Origin: Rossellomorea marisflavi
Lineage (GTDB): Bacteria; Bacillota; Bacilli; Bacillales; Bacillaceae_B
Length of the DNA stretch: 56,000 nt
Assembly: GCF_009806575.1 (NCBI RefSeq)
Contig: NZ_CP047095.1
Span: forward strand, 40,001 to 96,000
Direction of reading: 5' to 3'
Program-made: the position numbers and the translations under genes
Notes under the pieces: model-generated
What the model was told of the DNA's origin: nothing
Databases searched by the model: none
What the model saw: only the letters and a program-made list of their open reading frames with translations
Shown: positions 9,951 through 21,440 of the stretch, piece by piece
How the letters are laid out: each line of letters starts with the position of its first letter
Position numbering within the stretch: the stretch's first letter is position 1

Positions 9951-10018
9951 TGTCGAATTTCATTTGCAGACAGCTATTATTCGACTTATTTCGACATGAA
10001 TACGTCTTTGATTCGACA
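9951..10018. promoter_or_regulatory. Second cluster of Spo0A-like boxes
   Basis: TGTCGAA at 9951-9957, TTCGACT and TTCGACA at 9980-9986 and 9990-9996 (the reverse complement is TGTCGAA, three bases, AGTCGAA) and TTCGACA at 10012-10018. The middle pair has the same 3-bp spacing as the operator at 9757-9773. The rest of 9882-10313 shows no gene and no T-box or other riboswitch that I recognise ahead of metS. Confidence 0.55.
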
Positions 10019-10301
10019 TCGTTTGGGGGGATTCCACCATAGTTGCAGAAACCAGCATTTTTAGGTATATTTTGATGAGATAAGCGGTTAAGATGGTAAG
10101 AAGAAAATGGAATTACATAACAATTATACCACTGTAGACCTTTCGGCTGGAATGGGCTATTTGTGGGGGTCGTTTTTATCTAGGAAATGGTTTTTTAGGA
10201 AAGCAGGTCGGTGAAATTCCCTGAAGGATGCGGGATGGCCGATTTGTGACAGAAATGAAAACATTGCTCCAGATGAAGATGTTCATCGGGCATTAGGATA
10301 A

Positions 10302-12269
<1,968 letters not shown>

Positions 12270-12275
12270 GAATGG

Positions 12276-12312
12276 AAAGGGGTGTTCCACGTGGAACACC
12301 CCTTTATTCTTT
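12276..12312. terminator. Terminator after metS
   Basis: A long perfect palindrome, AAGGGGTGTTCCAC pairing with GTGGAACACCCCTT at 12276-12304, is followed by TTATTCTTTT. The T tract is imperfect but the stem is very stable. Confidence 0.8.
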
Positions 12313-12631
12313 TATTATAGTAAGAAAACGATTTTAAGCACGATCTGCATGAATGGATTGTATTGAGAGAAGATAAAGCTATTGCTTATAAAATAAATCA
12401 TTACCCGATTATGTAATGTATCTTGCCGTTTCCGGTTGAGATCCAATAGACCTATAAACAGATCATTTTGGATTTAAGTCGGCTTTTTATACAATATGTG
12501 AAGGACAAAAAGCAACATAAATTACTAAAAACCAACCAATATAACCATAATATGTAACGCAATTGTTACAATTCTGAGAAGCTTGTCATGATTTTTTATA
12601 TTAAACTAATCTCACACAAGGAGTGTTTAAC
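12313..12631. other. AT-rich intergenic region ahead of tatD
   Basis: About 320 bp without a credible gene. It contains a weak inverted repeat ATTAC...GTAAT near 12402-12419 and a second, GTAACGCAATTGTTAC, near 12555-12570, just upstream of a weak TTGTCA-18 bp-TAATCT promoter-like sequence near 12586. None is convincing alone. Confidence 0.4.
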
Positions 12632-13399
12632 ATGCTATTTGACACACATGTCCACTTGAATGCAGAGCAATTCGATGAAGATGTAGAGGAGGTCATAGCA
12701 CGGGCAAAAGAGGCTGGGGTTGAGAACATGGTCGTAGTCGGATTTGACCGGCCGACAATCGAAAGGGCAATGGAGCTTGTTGAAACCTATGATTTTCTTT
12801 ATGCAAGTGTAGGGTGGCACCCTGTGGATGCCATCGATATGAAGGACGAAGATCTTGATTGGATCGAAGAATGGACAAAGCATCCGAAGGTTGTGGCCTT
12901 AGGTGAAATGGGCCTTGATTATCACTGGGATAAATCACCCGAGGATGTGCAAAAGGATGTGTTCAGAAGGCAGATCCGTCTGGCTAAGAAAGTGAAGCTG
13001 CCGATCATCATACATAATCGCGAAGCCACACAGGACATCGTCGATATCCTCAAGGAAGAGGGGGCTTCAGAAGTGGGGGGCATCATGCACTGCTTCAGCG
13101 GAAGTCCGGAAGTGGCGAAGGAATGTGTGGACATGAATTTCTATATATCCCTAGGGGGTCCTGTCACCTTCAAGAATGCGCGAAAGCCGAAGGAAGTGGC
13201 AAAGGAGATCCCTCTCGAGAAGCTGTTGGTGGAAACCGATTGTCCGTATCTTGCACCGCATCCCAACAGGGGCAAGCGGAACGAACCGGCCTATGTGAGG
13301 CTGGTTGCTGAACAGATTGCCGAGCTGAAAGAAATCTCCATCGAAGAGGTGGAAGCAGCTACAACCCGCAACGCAAAGAAATTATTCAACATTAATTGA
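12632..13399 (+). CDS. yabD: TatD-family metal-dependent hydrolase (YabD)
   Basis: 255 residues; TIM-barrel metal-dependent hydrolase. The metal-binding DTHVHLN (residues 4-10), GEMGLDYH (near 91), IIHNREA (near 126), MHCFSG (near 152) and ETDCPYLAP (near 202) motifs are all present. TatD proteins act as DNases and some as D-amino-acyl-tRNA or D-peptide related hydrolases; the true substrate here is not settled by sequence. ATG 12632 behind AAGGAG is preferred to GTG 12623. Followed by a structured spacer. Confidence 0.93.
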   Translation: MLFDTHVHLNAEQFDEDVEEVIARAKEAGVENMVVVGFDRPTIERAMELVETYDFLYASVGWHPVDAIDMKDEDLDWIEEWTKHPKVVALGEMGLDYHWDKSPEDVQKDVFRRQIRLAKKVKLPIIIHNREATQDIVDILKEEGASEVGGIMHCFSGSPEVAKECVDMNFYISLGGPVTFKNARKPKEVAKEIPLEKLLVETDCPYLAPHPNRGKRNEPAYVRLVAEQIAELKEISIEEVEAATTRNAKKLFNIN

Positions 13400-13515
13400 C
13401 AACAGCTGTTGTCGATTTGGGGGAGAGCTTGTCCGGTAGGGCTACAATAACAAAAAGTTCTACAAAGGAAAGTCCTTACATAGGATAACCTTGTCGACAA
13501 CTCCCCCTTTTCTTT
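13398..13515 (+). terminator. Structured tatD-yabE spacer, probable terminator
   Basis: GACAACAGCTGTTGTC (13398-13413) is a perfect palindrome over the tatD stop. GGGGGAG (about 13419-13425) can pair with CTCCCCC (about 13502-13508), which is followed by a long T-rich run. GTTGTCGA (about 13407-13414) can instead pair with TCGACAAC (about 13494-13501). A small AAGGA-AAG-TCCTT hairpin lies inside the loop. Because the yabE promoter is downstream (13595), this is most simply the tatD terminator, though the alternative pairings resemble an attenuator. Confidence 0.5.
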
Positions 13516-13594
13516 TTTTCTTTCTTTTTGCATAATATGTTTTGTGTTCCCTGAATTTCAACATTTTGCTAGATTAAGAAAAAAGAAGTACAGG

Positions 13595-13623
13595 TTGACA
13601 GTCTTTGGATTACTCTATATAAT
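13595..13623 (+). promoter_or_regulatory. Consensus sigma-A promoter of yabE
   Basis: TTGACA, a 17-bp spacer and TATAAT, a perfect match to the sigma-A consensus. Transcription would start near 13630, only about 20 nt before the yabE start codon, leaving no room for a leader regulator. Confidence 0.88.
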
Positions 13624-13649
13624 CACTCCGAGAAAAGGAGGCGTTTTTC

Positions 13650-14891
13650 ATGAATGAGAAAAACATGAAAAGCCTGTTTTCCAAGTCTTTGAGTCGAGGG
13701 AAATGGATCGTGACGGTTGCAACGATCGTTACCAGTGCAGCGATCTTCGGAATTCTTTTTTATGAAGGTTCGAAGAAGGCGGTCGCATTGACCCTGGACG
13801 GCGAGCAAAAAGAGATAAGAACGCATGCAAATACAATTCAAGATATATTAGAAGAATTAGATGTTTCAAATCGCTCTGAAGACTATTTGTATCCCTCGGG
13901 AGATACAAAGGTATCCAACAATATGAAAATAGTATGGGAACCGGCTAAACAGGTAGAAGTGACAGTTGGAGATCAGAACAAGAAGGTCTGGACGACAGCT
14001 GACACGGTAAAGGATTTACTCTCTGAACAGGACATTGAATTAGGGGAGCACGACAAGATTCAACCGGACGTATCAGAGAAGATTGACGGGAACACGAAGG
14101 TAAAGATTGATACCGCATTTGCCCTGTCCCTTGTAGACGGCGGGAAAAAGAAGAAGGTATGGTCTACTTCGACTACGGTCGCTGACTTTTTAAAGCAACA
14201 GGGAATCACACTCAAGAAAACAGACCGAGTTGAACCAGAATTAGACACAGTCATTGGGGAAAAAGATGTCGTAAATGTTGTTCGAGTTGAAAAAGTCACC
14301 GATGTAGTGGAAGAGGCAACAGATTTTACGGTTGTTTCCAAAAAAGATGCCGATCTTGAAAACGGCCAGGAGAAGGTTGTTCAAGAAGGGAAAAAAGGTA
14401 AGAAGGAAAAGAAATTCGAGATCGTGAAGGAGAATGGGAAAGAAGTCTCCAGAAAGCTGATCAGTGAAAAAACCGTCAAAGAAAGTCAGGATAAGATTGT
14501 CAGTGTCGGCACGAAAAAGCTTGTAGCCCAGGTTTCCCGCGGGAAATCGACTGCTGCAGCCAAGCCCGTCAGCACCAGCGCCAAGGAAGAGTCGAGTGGC
14601 GGCAAGGAATTCTATGTGAGCTCTACGGCTTATACAGCTTCTTGTAATGGGTGCTCGGGGCATACGGCTTCAGGTTTGAATCTAAAAGCCAATCCGAATG
14701 CAAAAGTCATCGCCGTGGATCCATCCGTCATTCCCCTCGGTACGAAGGTATACGTAGAGGGATATGGATATGCGGTTGCCGCTGATACAGGCGGAGCCAT
14801 CAAAGGCAATAAAATCGATGTGTTCTATTCCGATCATGCCGACGCTTATCGCTGGGGCCGGAAAACCGTGAAAGTGAAGATCTTGGATTAA
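13650..14891 (+). CDS. yabE: Resuscitation-factor-like cell wall protein YabE (DUF348-G5-3D)
   Basis: 413 residues. An N-terminal membrane anchor or signal segment (residues about 18-38) is followed by DUF348 repeats (about 43-200, each with an I/V-x-D-x-L-x-x-x-x-I pattern), a G5 domain (about 205-290) and a C-terminal 3D domain (about 325-413) with the three aspartates in AVDPSVIPLG, AADTGGAIKG and KIDVFY. The architecture is that of Rpf/Sps-type peptidoglycan-active proteins, probably a lytic transglycosylase-like wall enzyme acting outside the membrane. In B. subtilis yabE is under antisense RNA control by ECF sigma factors; I did not identify that antisense promoter here. Start is supported by GGAGG. 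A terminator follows. Confidence 0.9.
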   Translation: MNEKNMKSLFSKSLSRGKWIVTVATIVTSAAIFGILFYEGSKKAVALTLDGEQKEIRTHANTIQDILEELDVSNRSEDYLYPSGDTKVSNNMKIVWEPAKQVEVTVGDQNKKVWTTADTVKDLLSEQDIELGEHDKIQPDVSEKIDGNTKVKIDTAFALSLVDGGKKKKVWSTSTTVADFLKQQGITLKKTDRVEPELDTVIGEKDVVNVVRVEKVTDVVEEATDFTVVSKKDADLENGQEKVVQEGKKGKKEKKFEIVKENGKEVSRKLISEKTVKESQDKIVSVGTKKLVAQVSRGKSTAAAKPVSTSAKEESSGGKEFYVSSTAYTASCNGCSGHTASGLNLKANPNAKVIAVDPSVIPLGTKVYVEGYGYAVAADTGGAIKGNKIDVFYSDHADAYRWGRKTVKVKILD

Positions 14892-14892
14892 G

Positions 14893-14918
14893 GCAGGGGA
14901 ATTCTCCTGCTTTTTTTT
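14893..14918 (+). terminator. Terminator after yabE
   Basis: GCAGG pairs with CCTGC (plus inner wobble pairs) immediately before eight T residues. Confidence 0.75.
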
Positions 14919-15011
14919 CATTTTTATCAGAAGAAGGTATAATGATCGTTAGGTATTCTATCTATAAGACGGGTGAGACCCGAAAAAAGTTTCAACGACT
15001 TTGGAGGAAAT

Positions 15012-16446
<1,435 letters not shown>

Positions 16447-16453
16447 CGATGGA

Positions 16454-16480
16454 AGAGACCGGCTTGGCCGGTCTCTTTTT
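16454..16480 (+). terminator. Terminator after rsmA
   Basis: AGAGACCGGC and GCCGGTCTCT form a 10-bp perfect stem around a 3-nt loop, followed by TTTT. Confidence 0.9.
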
Positions 16481-16593
16481 GTTTTCTTGGACCGCTGACA
16501 CAGATCAATGGTGGGCTGCATAGGGTAAGTAAAGGAATCTGCAGGATGGATACCTCAGACCTGAGTCTTGATCGTCTATTGGGAGTGACGGAT

Positions 16594-17472
16594 ATGAATA
16601 TCGAAATCAATGATGTCGTCGGCCGGCTATCGTATCAATGTGATATATTATTCCGCGTGATCGATATCCGTATGGTGAACGGCCAGAAAACGGCGATGCT
16701 GTATGGGGAAGATTATCGATTGATAGCGGATGCTCCTTTTCACGACCTGAAGAAGATGGATCCGAGGGAACGTGATCGGATCACCAGGGAATTCCGCAAC
16801 CTCGAGGAGCAATCCTTTGACTTGTTCAAACAGGATATCGAACTCCTCAAACATAAGCAGGAATACAGAGTGACCAATGCCTACAGGGAAGACTATAACT
16901 ACTTCCAGGTCCCTGGCAAAGTCCTTCATCTTGATGGGGACCCCAGTTATTTAAGGAAATGCCTCGATCTGTACGAAAAGATCGGCGTGCCCGTCAAAGG
17001 GATACACTGCAGTGAAACCGAGATGCCGAATCGAATCGGTCCTCTGATTGATAAATACAGACCGAACATTATCGTCCTCACCGGACACGACGCGTATACC
17101 AAATCGAAAGGTGGTAAAGGGGAAATCAATGCCTACAGGCACTCTAAGTATTTTGTGGAGGCCGTCAAGGAAGCCAGGAGGAAATCTCCCCATCTTGATC
17201 AACTTGTCATCTTTGCAGGGGCATGCCAGTCTCATTTTGAGTCGCTGATCCATGCCGGGGCCAATTTCGCAAGCTCGCCTTCGAGGGTGAATATCCATGC
17301 CCTCGATCCCGTCTACATTGTGGCGAAGATCTGCTTTACGGGTTTCAAGGACTCTGTCAACGTGTGGGATGTGATCCGCAATACGCTCACGGGTGAAAAG
17401 GGCCTTGGGGGAATCGAGACCAAAGGGGTGCTCCGGACGGGAATGCCATTCAAGATCACAGACGACGAATGA
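16594..17472 (+). CDS. yabG: Sporulation-specific protease YabG
   Basis: 292 residues matching the YabG family (peptidase U57) that processes spore coat proteins such as SafA and SpoIVA under sigma-K in B. subtilis. Conserved blocks include VLHLDGDP (about 110), GIHCSETEMP (about 141), ILTGHDAY (about 166) and FAGACQSHFE (about 208), which supply candidate Cys/His catalytic residues. ATG 16594 after GGGAGTGACG is preferred to an in-frame ATG at 16546. Transcribed alone, ending in a terminator. Confidence 0.9.
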   Translation: MNIEINDVVGRLSYQCDILFRVIDIRMVNGQKTAMLYGEDYRLIADAPFHDLKKMDPRERDRITREFRNLEEQSFDLFKQDIELLKHKQEYRVTNAYREDYNYFQVPGKVLHLDGDPSYLRKCLDLYEKIGVPVKGIHCSETEMPNRIGPLIDKYRPNIIVLTGHDAYTKSKGGKGEINAYRHSKYFVEAVKEARRKSPHLDQLVIFAGACQSHFESLIHAGANFASSPSRVNIHALDPVYIVAKICFTGFKDSVNVWDVIRNTLTGEKGLGGIETKGVLRTGMPFKITDDE

Positions 17473-17482
17473 AGATACATCG

Positions 17483-17513
17483 AGATCTTACAAGGGGATT
17501 GTAAGGTCTTTTT
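17483..17513 (+). terminator. Terminator after yabG
   Basis: AGATCTTACA pairs with TGTAAGGTCT, followed by TTTTT. Confidence 0.85.
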
Positions 17514-17646
17514 GTGTGCTTGTACATTGTGAGATAGCCTGGAACCGGGGTCATATAAGGGCTTTGGACGATTCCTACATAATTTTTCAACTTCTGGGGA
17601 AAGGTAGGGGTGTAGAAAAAACGTACTTTTTGTTGAATAAAATATG

Positions 17647-17716
17647 TTGACAGGTATTCATGGTTCTTGTTAAAATAATAAATTTATTTGACTGAAATTA
17701 CATAATGTGTTATACT
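17647..17716 (+). promoter_or_regulatory. Two tandem sigma-A promoters of veg
   Basis: Upstream: TTGACA at 17647-17652, 18 bp, TAAAAT at 17671-17676. Downstream: TTGACT at 17688-17693, 17 bp, TATACT at 17711-17716. The veg gene of B. subtilis is well known for strong tandem vegetative promoters, which supports both. Confidence 0.75.
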
Positions 17717-17740
17717 TATCTTTAGTGAGGTGGAAGCGAA

Positions 17741-18010
17741 ATGCCAAAAACATTAGCCGACATTAAAAGGTCCCTTGATTCCAATCTCGGGAAGCGATTA
17801 ATGCTCAAAGCAAACGGTGGACGTCGCAAAACGATTGAGCGTTCAGGCGTTCTTGCCGAAACGTATCCTTCAGTGTTCGTGGTTCAGCTCGATCAAGAAG
17901 AGAATGCGTTTGAAAGAGTTTCTTACAGCTATGCAGATGTTCTCACTGAGACAGTTCAACTAACATTTTATGATGAAGCAGCAGGAAATATCATCTTTAG
18001 CCAGCAGTAG
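17741..18010 (+). CDS. veg: Veg protein, biofilm-associated
   Basis: 89 residues, near-identical in style to B. subtilis Veg (begins [12 protein letters not shown]). In B. subtilis Veg is very highly expressed and stimulates biofilm formation, apparently by opposing the repressor SinR. The fold is a small beta barrel; no catalytic motif is present. Strong tandem promoters and the GAGGTGGAAG site upstream agree with high expression. A terminator overlaps the stop codon. Confidence 0.96.
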   Translation: MPKTLADIKRSLDSNLGKRLMLKANGGRRKTIERSGVLAETYPSVFVVQLDQEENAFERVSYSYADVLTETVQLTFYDEAAGNIIFSQQ

Positions 18011-18032
18011 ACAATCCGTTTACTGCTTTTTT
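18003..18032 (+). terminator. Terminator overlapping the veg stop
   Basis: AGCAGTA (inside the last codons of veg) pairs with TACTGCT, followed by a T run. Confidence 0.75.
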
Positions 18033-18069
18033 ATTTGTCCAAAAAGTTCAATTGGTGCAAACTCCCTTC

Positions 18070-18097
18070 GTATCCGGCCAGGTGCAGGCACATACTA
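18070..18097 (+). promoter_or_regulatory. Probable sigma-G promoter of sspF
   Basis: GTATC (18070-18074) and CATACTA (18091-18097), 16 bp apart. The -10 element matches the sigma-G consensus exactly and small acid-soluble protein genes are classic sigma-G targets. Confidence 0.55.
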
Positions 18098-18127
18098 AGC
18101 CCAGGTGGATCTTGAAGGAGGATGACT

Positions 18128-18310
18128 ATGGCTAAACGAAAAGGTGTCATGTCTGATCAATTGAAGGCAGAACTCGCCAAAGATCTAGGTTTTTATGATG
18201 TCGTGGAACGCGAAGGCTGGGGCGGCATTTCCTCACGGGACGCAGGCAATATGGTGAAGCGGGCTGTGGAACTCGCAAGCCAGCAGCTGACCTCCAGGAA
18301 TCAGTCGTAG
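18128..18310 (+). CDS. sspF: Small acid-soluble spore protein, SspF type
   Basis: 60 residues of the alpha/beta-type SASP-like SspF family. [17 protein letters not shown] and [17 protein letters not shown] are the conserved N- and C-terminal DNA-binding segments. These proteins coat DNA in the dormant spore. ATG 18128 is preferred to ATG 18122, which would touch the AAGGAGG site. Position between veg and ispE is as in B. subtilis. Confidence 0.94.
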   Translation: MAKRKGVMSDQLKAELAKDLGFYDVVEREGWGGISSRDAGNMVKRAVELASQQLTSRNQS

Positions 18311-18334
18311 TCTGCCGACTTTTATCATTTACCG

Positions 18335-18371
18335 AAGGAGCCTTCCTGTTCAATGGAGGGCTCCTTTCCTT
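18335..18371 (+). terminator. Terminator after sspF
   Basis: AAGGAGCCTTCC and GGAGGGCTCCTT form a 12-bp stem with one or two wobble pairs; the T tract (TCCTTTC) is weak. Confidence 0.6.
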
Positions 18372-18478
18372 TCAACTGCCCATCGTGATAAAATTACTTA
18401 CTGCTTTGATGTAAAACACTCGTTATAATTAGTGTATGATACAATATAGAGCAAAGAGATTGGTAAGAAGGTGATGAT

Positions 18479-19333
18479 ATGAGGTTATCAGTAAAGGCGC
18501 CTGCAAAGATCAACCTGTCTTTGGATGTGTTACATAAGCGGCCGGACGGTTACCATGAAGTCGAAATGGTCATGACGACGATCGATCTTGCGGATCGAAT
18601 TGAACTGGTGGATCTACCAGAAGATAAAATTACAATTCTTTCGCATAATCGGTTTGTTCCGGATGACGGACGGAATCTTGCTTATCAGGCAGCCCAGTTG
18701 TTAAAGAAGAAGTTCAATATCAAAAAGGGTGTGGCCATCACCATCGATAAGGTGATCCCTGTTGCAGCAGGACTGGCAGGTGGCAGCAGTGATGCGGCCG
18801 CCACGCTGAAAGGTCTGAACGAGCTGTGGGGTCTTGGATTGAGCATGGACGAGCTTGCGGATCTTGGGGCTGAAATCGGCTCTGACGTTTCGTTCTGTGT
18901 GTACGGGGGGACGGCCCTGGCATCGGGGAGAGGGGAGAAGATCCGCCATCTTCCATCCCCGCCGAACTGTTGGGTCATCCTGGCCAAGCCTACGATCGGT
19001 GTATCGACGGCAGACGTCTATAAGAATCTGGATGTGAAAAATCTGAAGCATCCGGATACACAAGCGATGATCAATGCGCTGGAAAATGAGAGCTATCATG
19101 GGATTTGTGATCATCTCAGCAATGTTTTGGAATCTGTCACATTAAATATGTATCCTGAAGTGGCGCATATTAAAGATCAAATGGAGCGCTTCGGTGCCGA
19201 TTCGGTATTGATGAGCGGAAGCGGTCCGACGGTATATGGATTGGTGCAATATGAATCGAGGGTCCACCGGATCTACAACGGCCTGCGCGGCTTCTGTGAT
19301 CAGGTGTTCGCGGTCAGGATGCTTGGTGAATAA
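18479..19333 (+). CDS. ispE: 4-diphosphocytidyl-2-C-methyl-D-erythritol kinase
   Basis: 284-residue GHMP kinase of the methylerythritol phosphate pathway to isoprenoids. [11 protein letters not shown] (residues 8-18), the ATP loop [14 protein letters not shown] (near 96) and the C-terminal [11 protein letters not shown] (near 244) are diagnostic. The start is supported by AAGAAGGTGAT. Context sspF-ispE-purR matches B. subtilis yabH. Confidence 0.96.
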   Translation: MRLSVKAPAKINLSLDVLHKRPDGYHEVEMVMTTIDLADRIELVDLPEDKITILSHNRFVPDDGRNLAYQAAQLLKKKFNIKKGVAITIDKVIPVAAGLAGGSSDAAATLKGLNELWGLGLSMDELADLGAEIGSDVSFCVYGGTALASGRGEKIRHLPSPPNCWVILAKPTIGVSTADVYKNLDVKNLKHPDTQAMINALENESYHGICDHLSNVLESVTLNMYPEVAHIKDQMERFGADSVLMSGSGPTVYGLVQYESRVHRIYNGLRGFCDQVFAVRMLGE

Positions 19334-19347
19334 GAGGTTCTTGCCTA

Positions 19348-19392
19348 AATCCGTATAATAATGATATATTTACATTATATTATTCGGATTCG
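19348..19392. promoter_or_regulatory. PurR operator (divergent PurBox pair) and promoter
   Basis: AAATCCGTATAATAAT and the inverted ATTATTCGGATT form arms resembling the Bacillus PurBox (CCGAACWWT core). A TTGCCT-18 bp-TATATT promoter (19341-19370) lies across it. B. subtilis purR is autoregulated through such paired boxes. Confidence 0.6.
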
Positions 19393-19405
19393 GGAGGTTT
19401 CTTTA

Positions 19406-20242
19406 GTGAAGTTTAAACGAAGTGAGCGATTAATCGACATGACCCATTACATGTTGGATCGTCCTCATCAACTTGTCCCTTTGACTTTTTTCTCTGAGCG
19501 GTACGGTTCAGCCAAGTCTTCCATCAGTGAAGACCTGACCATCATCAAGGAGACATTCGAAGGGCGCGGGGTAGGCACGGTCCAGACGGTTCCAGGGGCA
19601 GCGGGCGGAGTGAAATATATCCCCAAGGTGAATACGGAGGAAGCAAAGGCGATCATCAGTGAGCTTTGCGAACATATGGAAAGTTCCGATCGTCTTCTGC
19701 CTGGAGGATATCTGTTCATGACGGATCTTCTGGGAAATCCTCAGCTGATGAAGAAGGTCGGGAAAATGCTCGCTTCTGCATTCGCTGAAAAGGAAATCGA
19801 TGTCATCATGACGGTGGCGACCAAGGGGATACCCATTGCCAACGCCATTGCATCATTCCTGAACGTGCCCGTTGTGATCGTCCGTCGCGATAGCCGCGTA
19901 ACGGAAGGATCCACTGTGAGCATCAATTACGTGTCGGGGTCTTCAAAGCGGATCCAATCCATGGTCCTGTCCAAGCGGAGCCTGAAAGAAGGATCGAAGG
20001 TATTGGTCGTCGATGACTTCATGAAGGCTGGTGGTACAGTGAACGGGATGAAGAATCTGCTCGAGGAATTCTCTGCCACCCTGTCGGGGATCGGGGTCCT
20101 TGTCGAATCGGATACGTTGGATGAACGGCTGGTGGATGACTATGTTTCCATCCTGAAGCTGTCAGAAGTCAATGAGCGGGATAAACAGATCTCGTTGACG
20201 GAGGGGAATTACTTTCAGTCAGGGGTAACGTTTTTACCATAA
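19406..20242 (+). CDS. purR: Purine operon repressor PurR
   Basis: 278 residues. N-terminal winged helix (about 1-75: KFKRSERLIDMTHYML start) and a phosphoribosyltransferase-like domain with a PRPP loop VLVVDDFMKAGGT (about 197-209). PurR represses purine synthesis and transport genes; PRPP relieves it. The GTG at 19406 after GGGAGG matches family N-termini, so the longer in-frame ATG at 19361 is rejected. It probably forms a transcript with ridA. Confidence 0.95.
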   Translation: MKFKRSERLIDMTHYMLDRPHQLVPLTFFSERYGSAKSSISEDLTIIKETFEGRGVGTVQTVPGAAGGVKYIPKVNTEEAKAIISELCEHMESSDRLLPGGYLFMTDLLGNPQLMKKVGKMLASAFAEKEIDVIMTVATKGIPIANAIASFLNVPVVIVRRDSRVTEGSTVSINYVSGSSKRIQSMVLSKRSLKEGSKVLVVDDFMKAGGTVNGMKNLLEEFSATLSGIGVLVESDTLDERLVDDYVSILKLSEVNERDKQISLTEGNYFQSGVTFLP

Positions 20243-20262
20243 AGACATGAGGAGGAATACCA

Positions 20263-20637
20263 ATGCGTACAGTTTCAACGAATCAGGCACCTGCAGCCAT
20301 CGGACCATACTCTCAGGGGATCGTGGTGAATAATCTGTTCTACAGTTCAGGACAGATTCCATTGACTCCGGAAGGGATGATGGTAGAAGGAGATGTGCAG
20401 GCGCAGACACATCAAGTGTTCCGCAATCTTCAAGCCGTGCTGAAAGAAGCCGGTGCAAGTCTTGAATCCGTCGTGAAGGCGACCGTGTTCATCAAGAACA
20501 TGGATGACTTCGGGGCAATCAATGAAGTGTACGGGGAGTATTTCAGCTCTCATAAACCGGCTCGGTCCTGCGTAGAGGTAGCGAAGCTGCCGAAGGACGC
20601 ACTGGTAGAAATCGAAGTCATCGCACTCGTGAAGTAA
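20263..20637 (+). CDS. ridA: RidA-family enamine/imine deaminase (YabJ)
   Basis: 124 residues. Hydrolyses reactive enamine/imine intermediates released by PLP enzymes, protecting them. Typical RidA features: [11 protein letters not shown] (near residue 10), a conserved Arg in KPARSCVEV (near 104) that binds the carboxylate, and [15 protein letters not shown]. Preceded by GAGGAGG and placed directly after purR, as in B. subtilis yabJ, where loss affects purine gene control. Confidence 0.95.
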   Translation: MRTVSTNQAPAAIGPYSQGIVVNNLFYSSGQIPLTPEGMMVEGDVQAQTHQVFRNLQAVLKEAGASLESVVKATVFIKNMDDFGAINEVYGEYFSSHKPARSCVEVAKLPKDALVEIEVIALVK

Positions 20638-20657
20638 CGCTTCACGGGTGTTTTTTT
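20624..20657 (+). terminator. Terminator after ridA
   Basis: CACTCGTGAAG pairs with CTTCACGGGTG across the stop codon, followed by seven T. Confidence 0.88.
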
Positions 20658-20765
20658 GTAGGGGCGAATATGCAAACGGTACCATTTCAAAAGAAGACTA
20701 GTTCCTTTGAAATAGAAAAATACGGATAATAAAATAAAATTTTGAAAAAAATATGATCTTTAAGA

Positions 20766-20790
20766 AGGAATATTCAAAAAAATGTTGAAT
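20766..20790 (+). promoter_or_regulatory. Sigma-H promoter of spoVG
   Basis: AGGAATA (20766-20772), 12 bp, TTGAAT (20785-20790) fits the sigma-H pattern (AGGAnnn and GAAT). The A/T-rich tract just upstream (20699-20760) corresponds to the AbrB-binding region known at B. subtilis spoVG. Confidence 0.75.
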
Positions 20791-20831
20791 ACATACAGTA
20801 GATTTCATCTAGGGAAAAGGTGGTGAACAGA

Positions 20832-21125
20832 ATGGAAGTGACAGACGTAAGATTACGCCGTGTTAACACCGATGGCCGAATGAGAGCGATTGCATCTATC
20901 ACGTTGGATAATGAATTTGTCGTACACGACATCCGTGTGATCGATGGGAACAATGGCTTATTTGTGGCAATGCCAAGTAAGCGCACTCCTGATGGGGAAT
21001 TCCGAGATATCGCCCACCCGATTAATTCAGGTACCCGAGGTAAGATCCAAGATGCTGTTTTAGAAGAGTATCATCGTCTAGGTGAGTTAGAAGAAGTAGA
21101 ACTGGAAGAAGCGGGGGCTTCTTAA
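20832..21125 (+). CDS. spoVG: SpoVG, RNA/DNA-binding regulator
   Basis: 97 residues, closely similar to B. subtilis SpoVG ([17 protein letters not shown] start). Originally found as a stage V sporulation protein influencing asymmetric septation and cortex formation; in other Firmicutes it is a site-specific DNA- and RNA-binding regulator. The ATG at 20832 follows AGGTGGTGA; an in-frame GTG at 20820 is rejected. The C-terminus is acidic. Confidence 0.97.
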   Translation: MEVTDVRLRRVNTDGRMRAIASITLDNEFVVHDIRVIDGNNGLFVAMPSKRTPDGEFRDIAHPINSGTRGKIQDAVLEEYHRLGELEEVELEEAGAS

Positions 21126-21140
21126 GAATTGAATGCATCT

Positions 21141-21171
21141 AGAGCCTACTACTACGTAAGGCTCTTTTTTT
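21141..21171 (+). terminator. Terminator after spoVG
   Basis: AGAGCCTAC pairs with GTAAGGCTCT and is followed by a run of T. The next 270 bp up to glmU hold no gene I can support. Confidence 0.88.
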
Positions 21172-21440
21172 ATGTGCGGGGTTTTTGTTTCGCTTACCTA
21201 ATACCCTCTGTTAAGGGGGGTAAACCTGTTTTTGTGAACTTTTTTCAAAATATGGGTGATTCTTCATCAGGACGGGCAGCCATCGGATGAATCGCTTTCA
21301 ATTTTCAGGGTGACATTTTTCCTCTTCCATGCAAGCATCCTCTCCTTTAACAAATATATGTACTTTTAGAGGAATCCTTGAAATGGTAGAGTTTTTAGGA
21401 TATATTCGTTATGGATAAAAAGGTTATTGGAGGATCCGAG

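Noticed and set aside
13414..13515. Cyclic di-AMP (ydaO) riboswitch ahead of yabE
   Set aside because: The conserved ydaO blocks are not recognisable and the strong yabE promoter lies downstream of this region, so it cannot be a leader of that transcript.
17393..17650. 85-codon frame overlapping the yabG 3' end and the veg leader
   Set aside because: It crosses the yabG terminator and ends just before the veg promoters, with no recognisable product.
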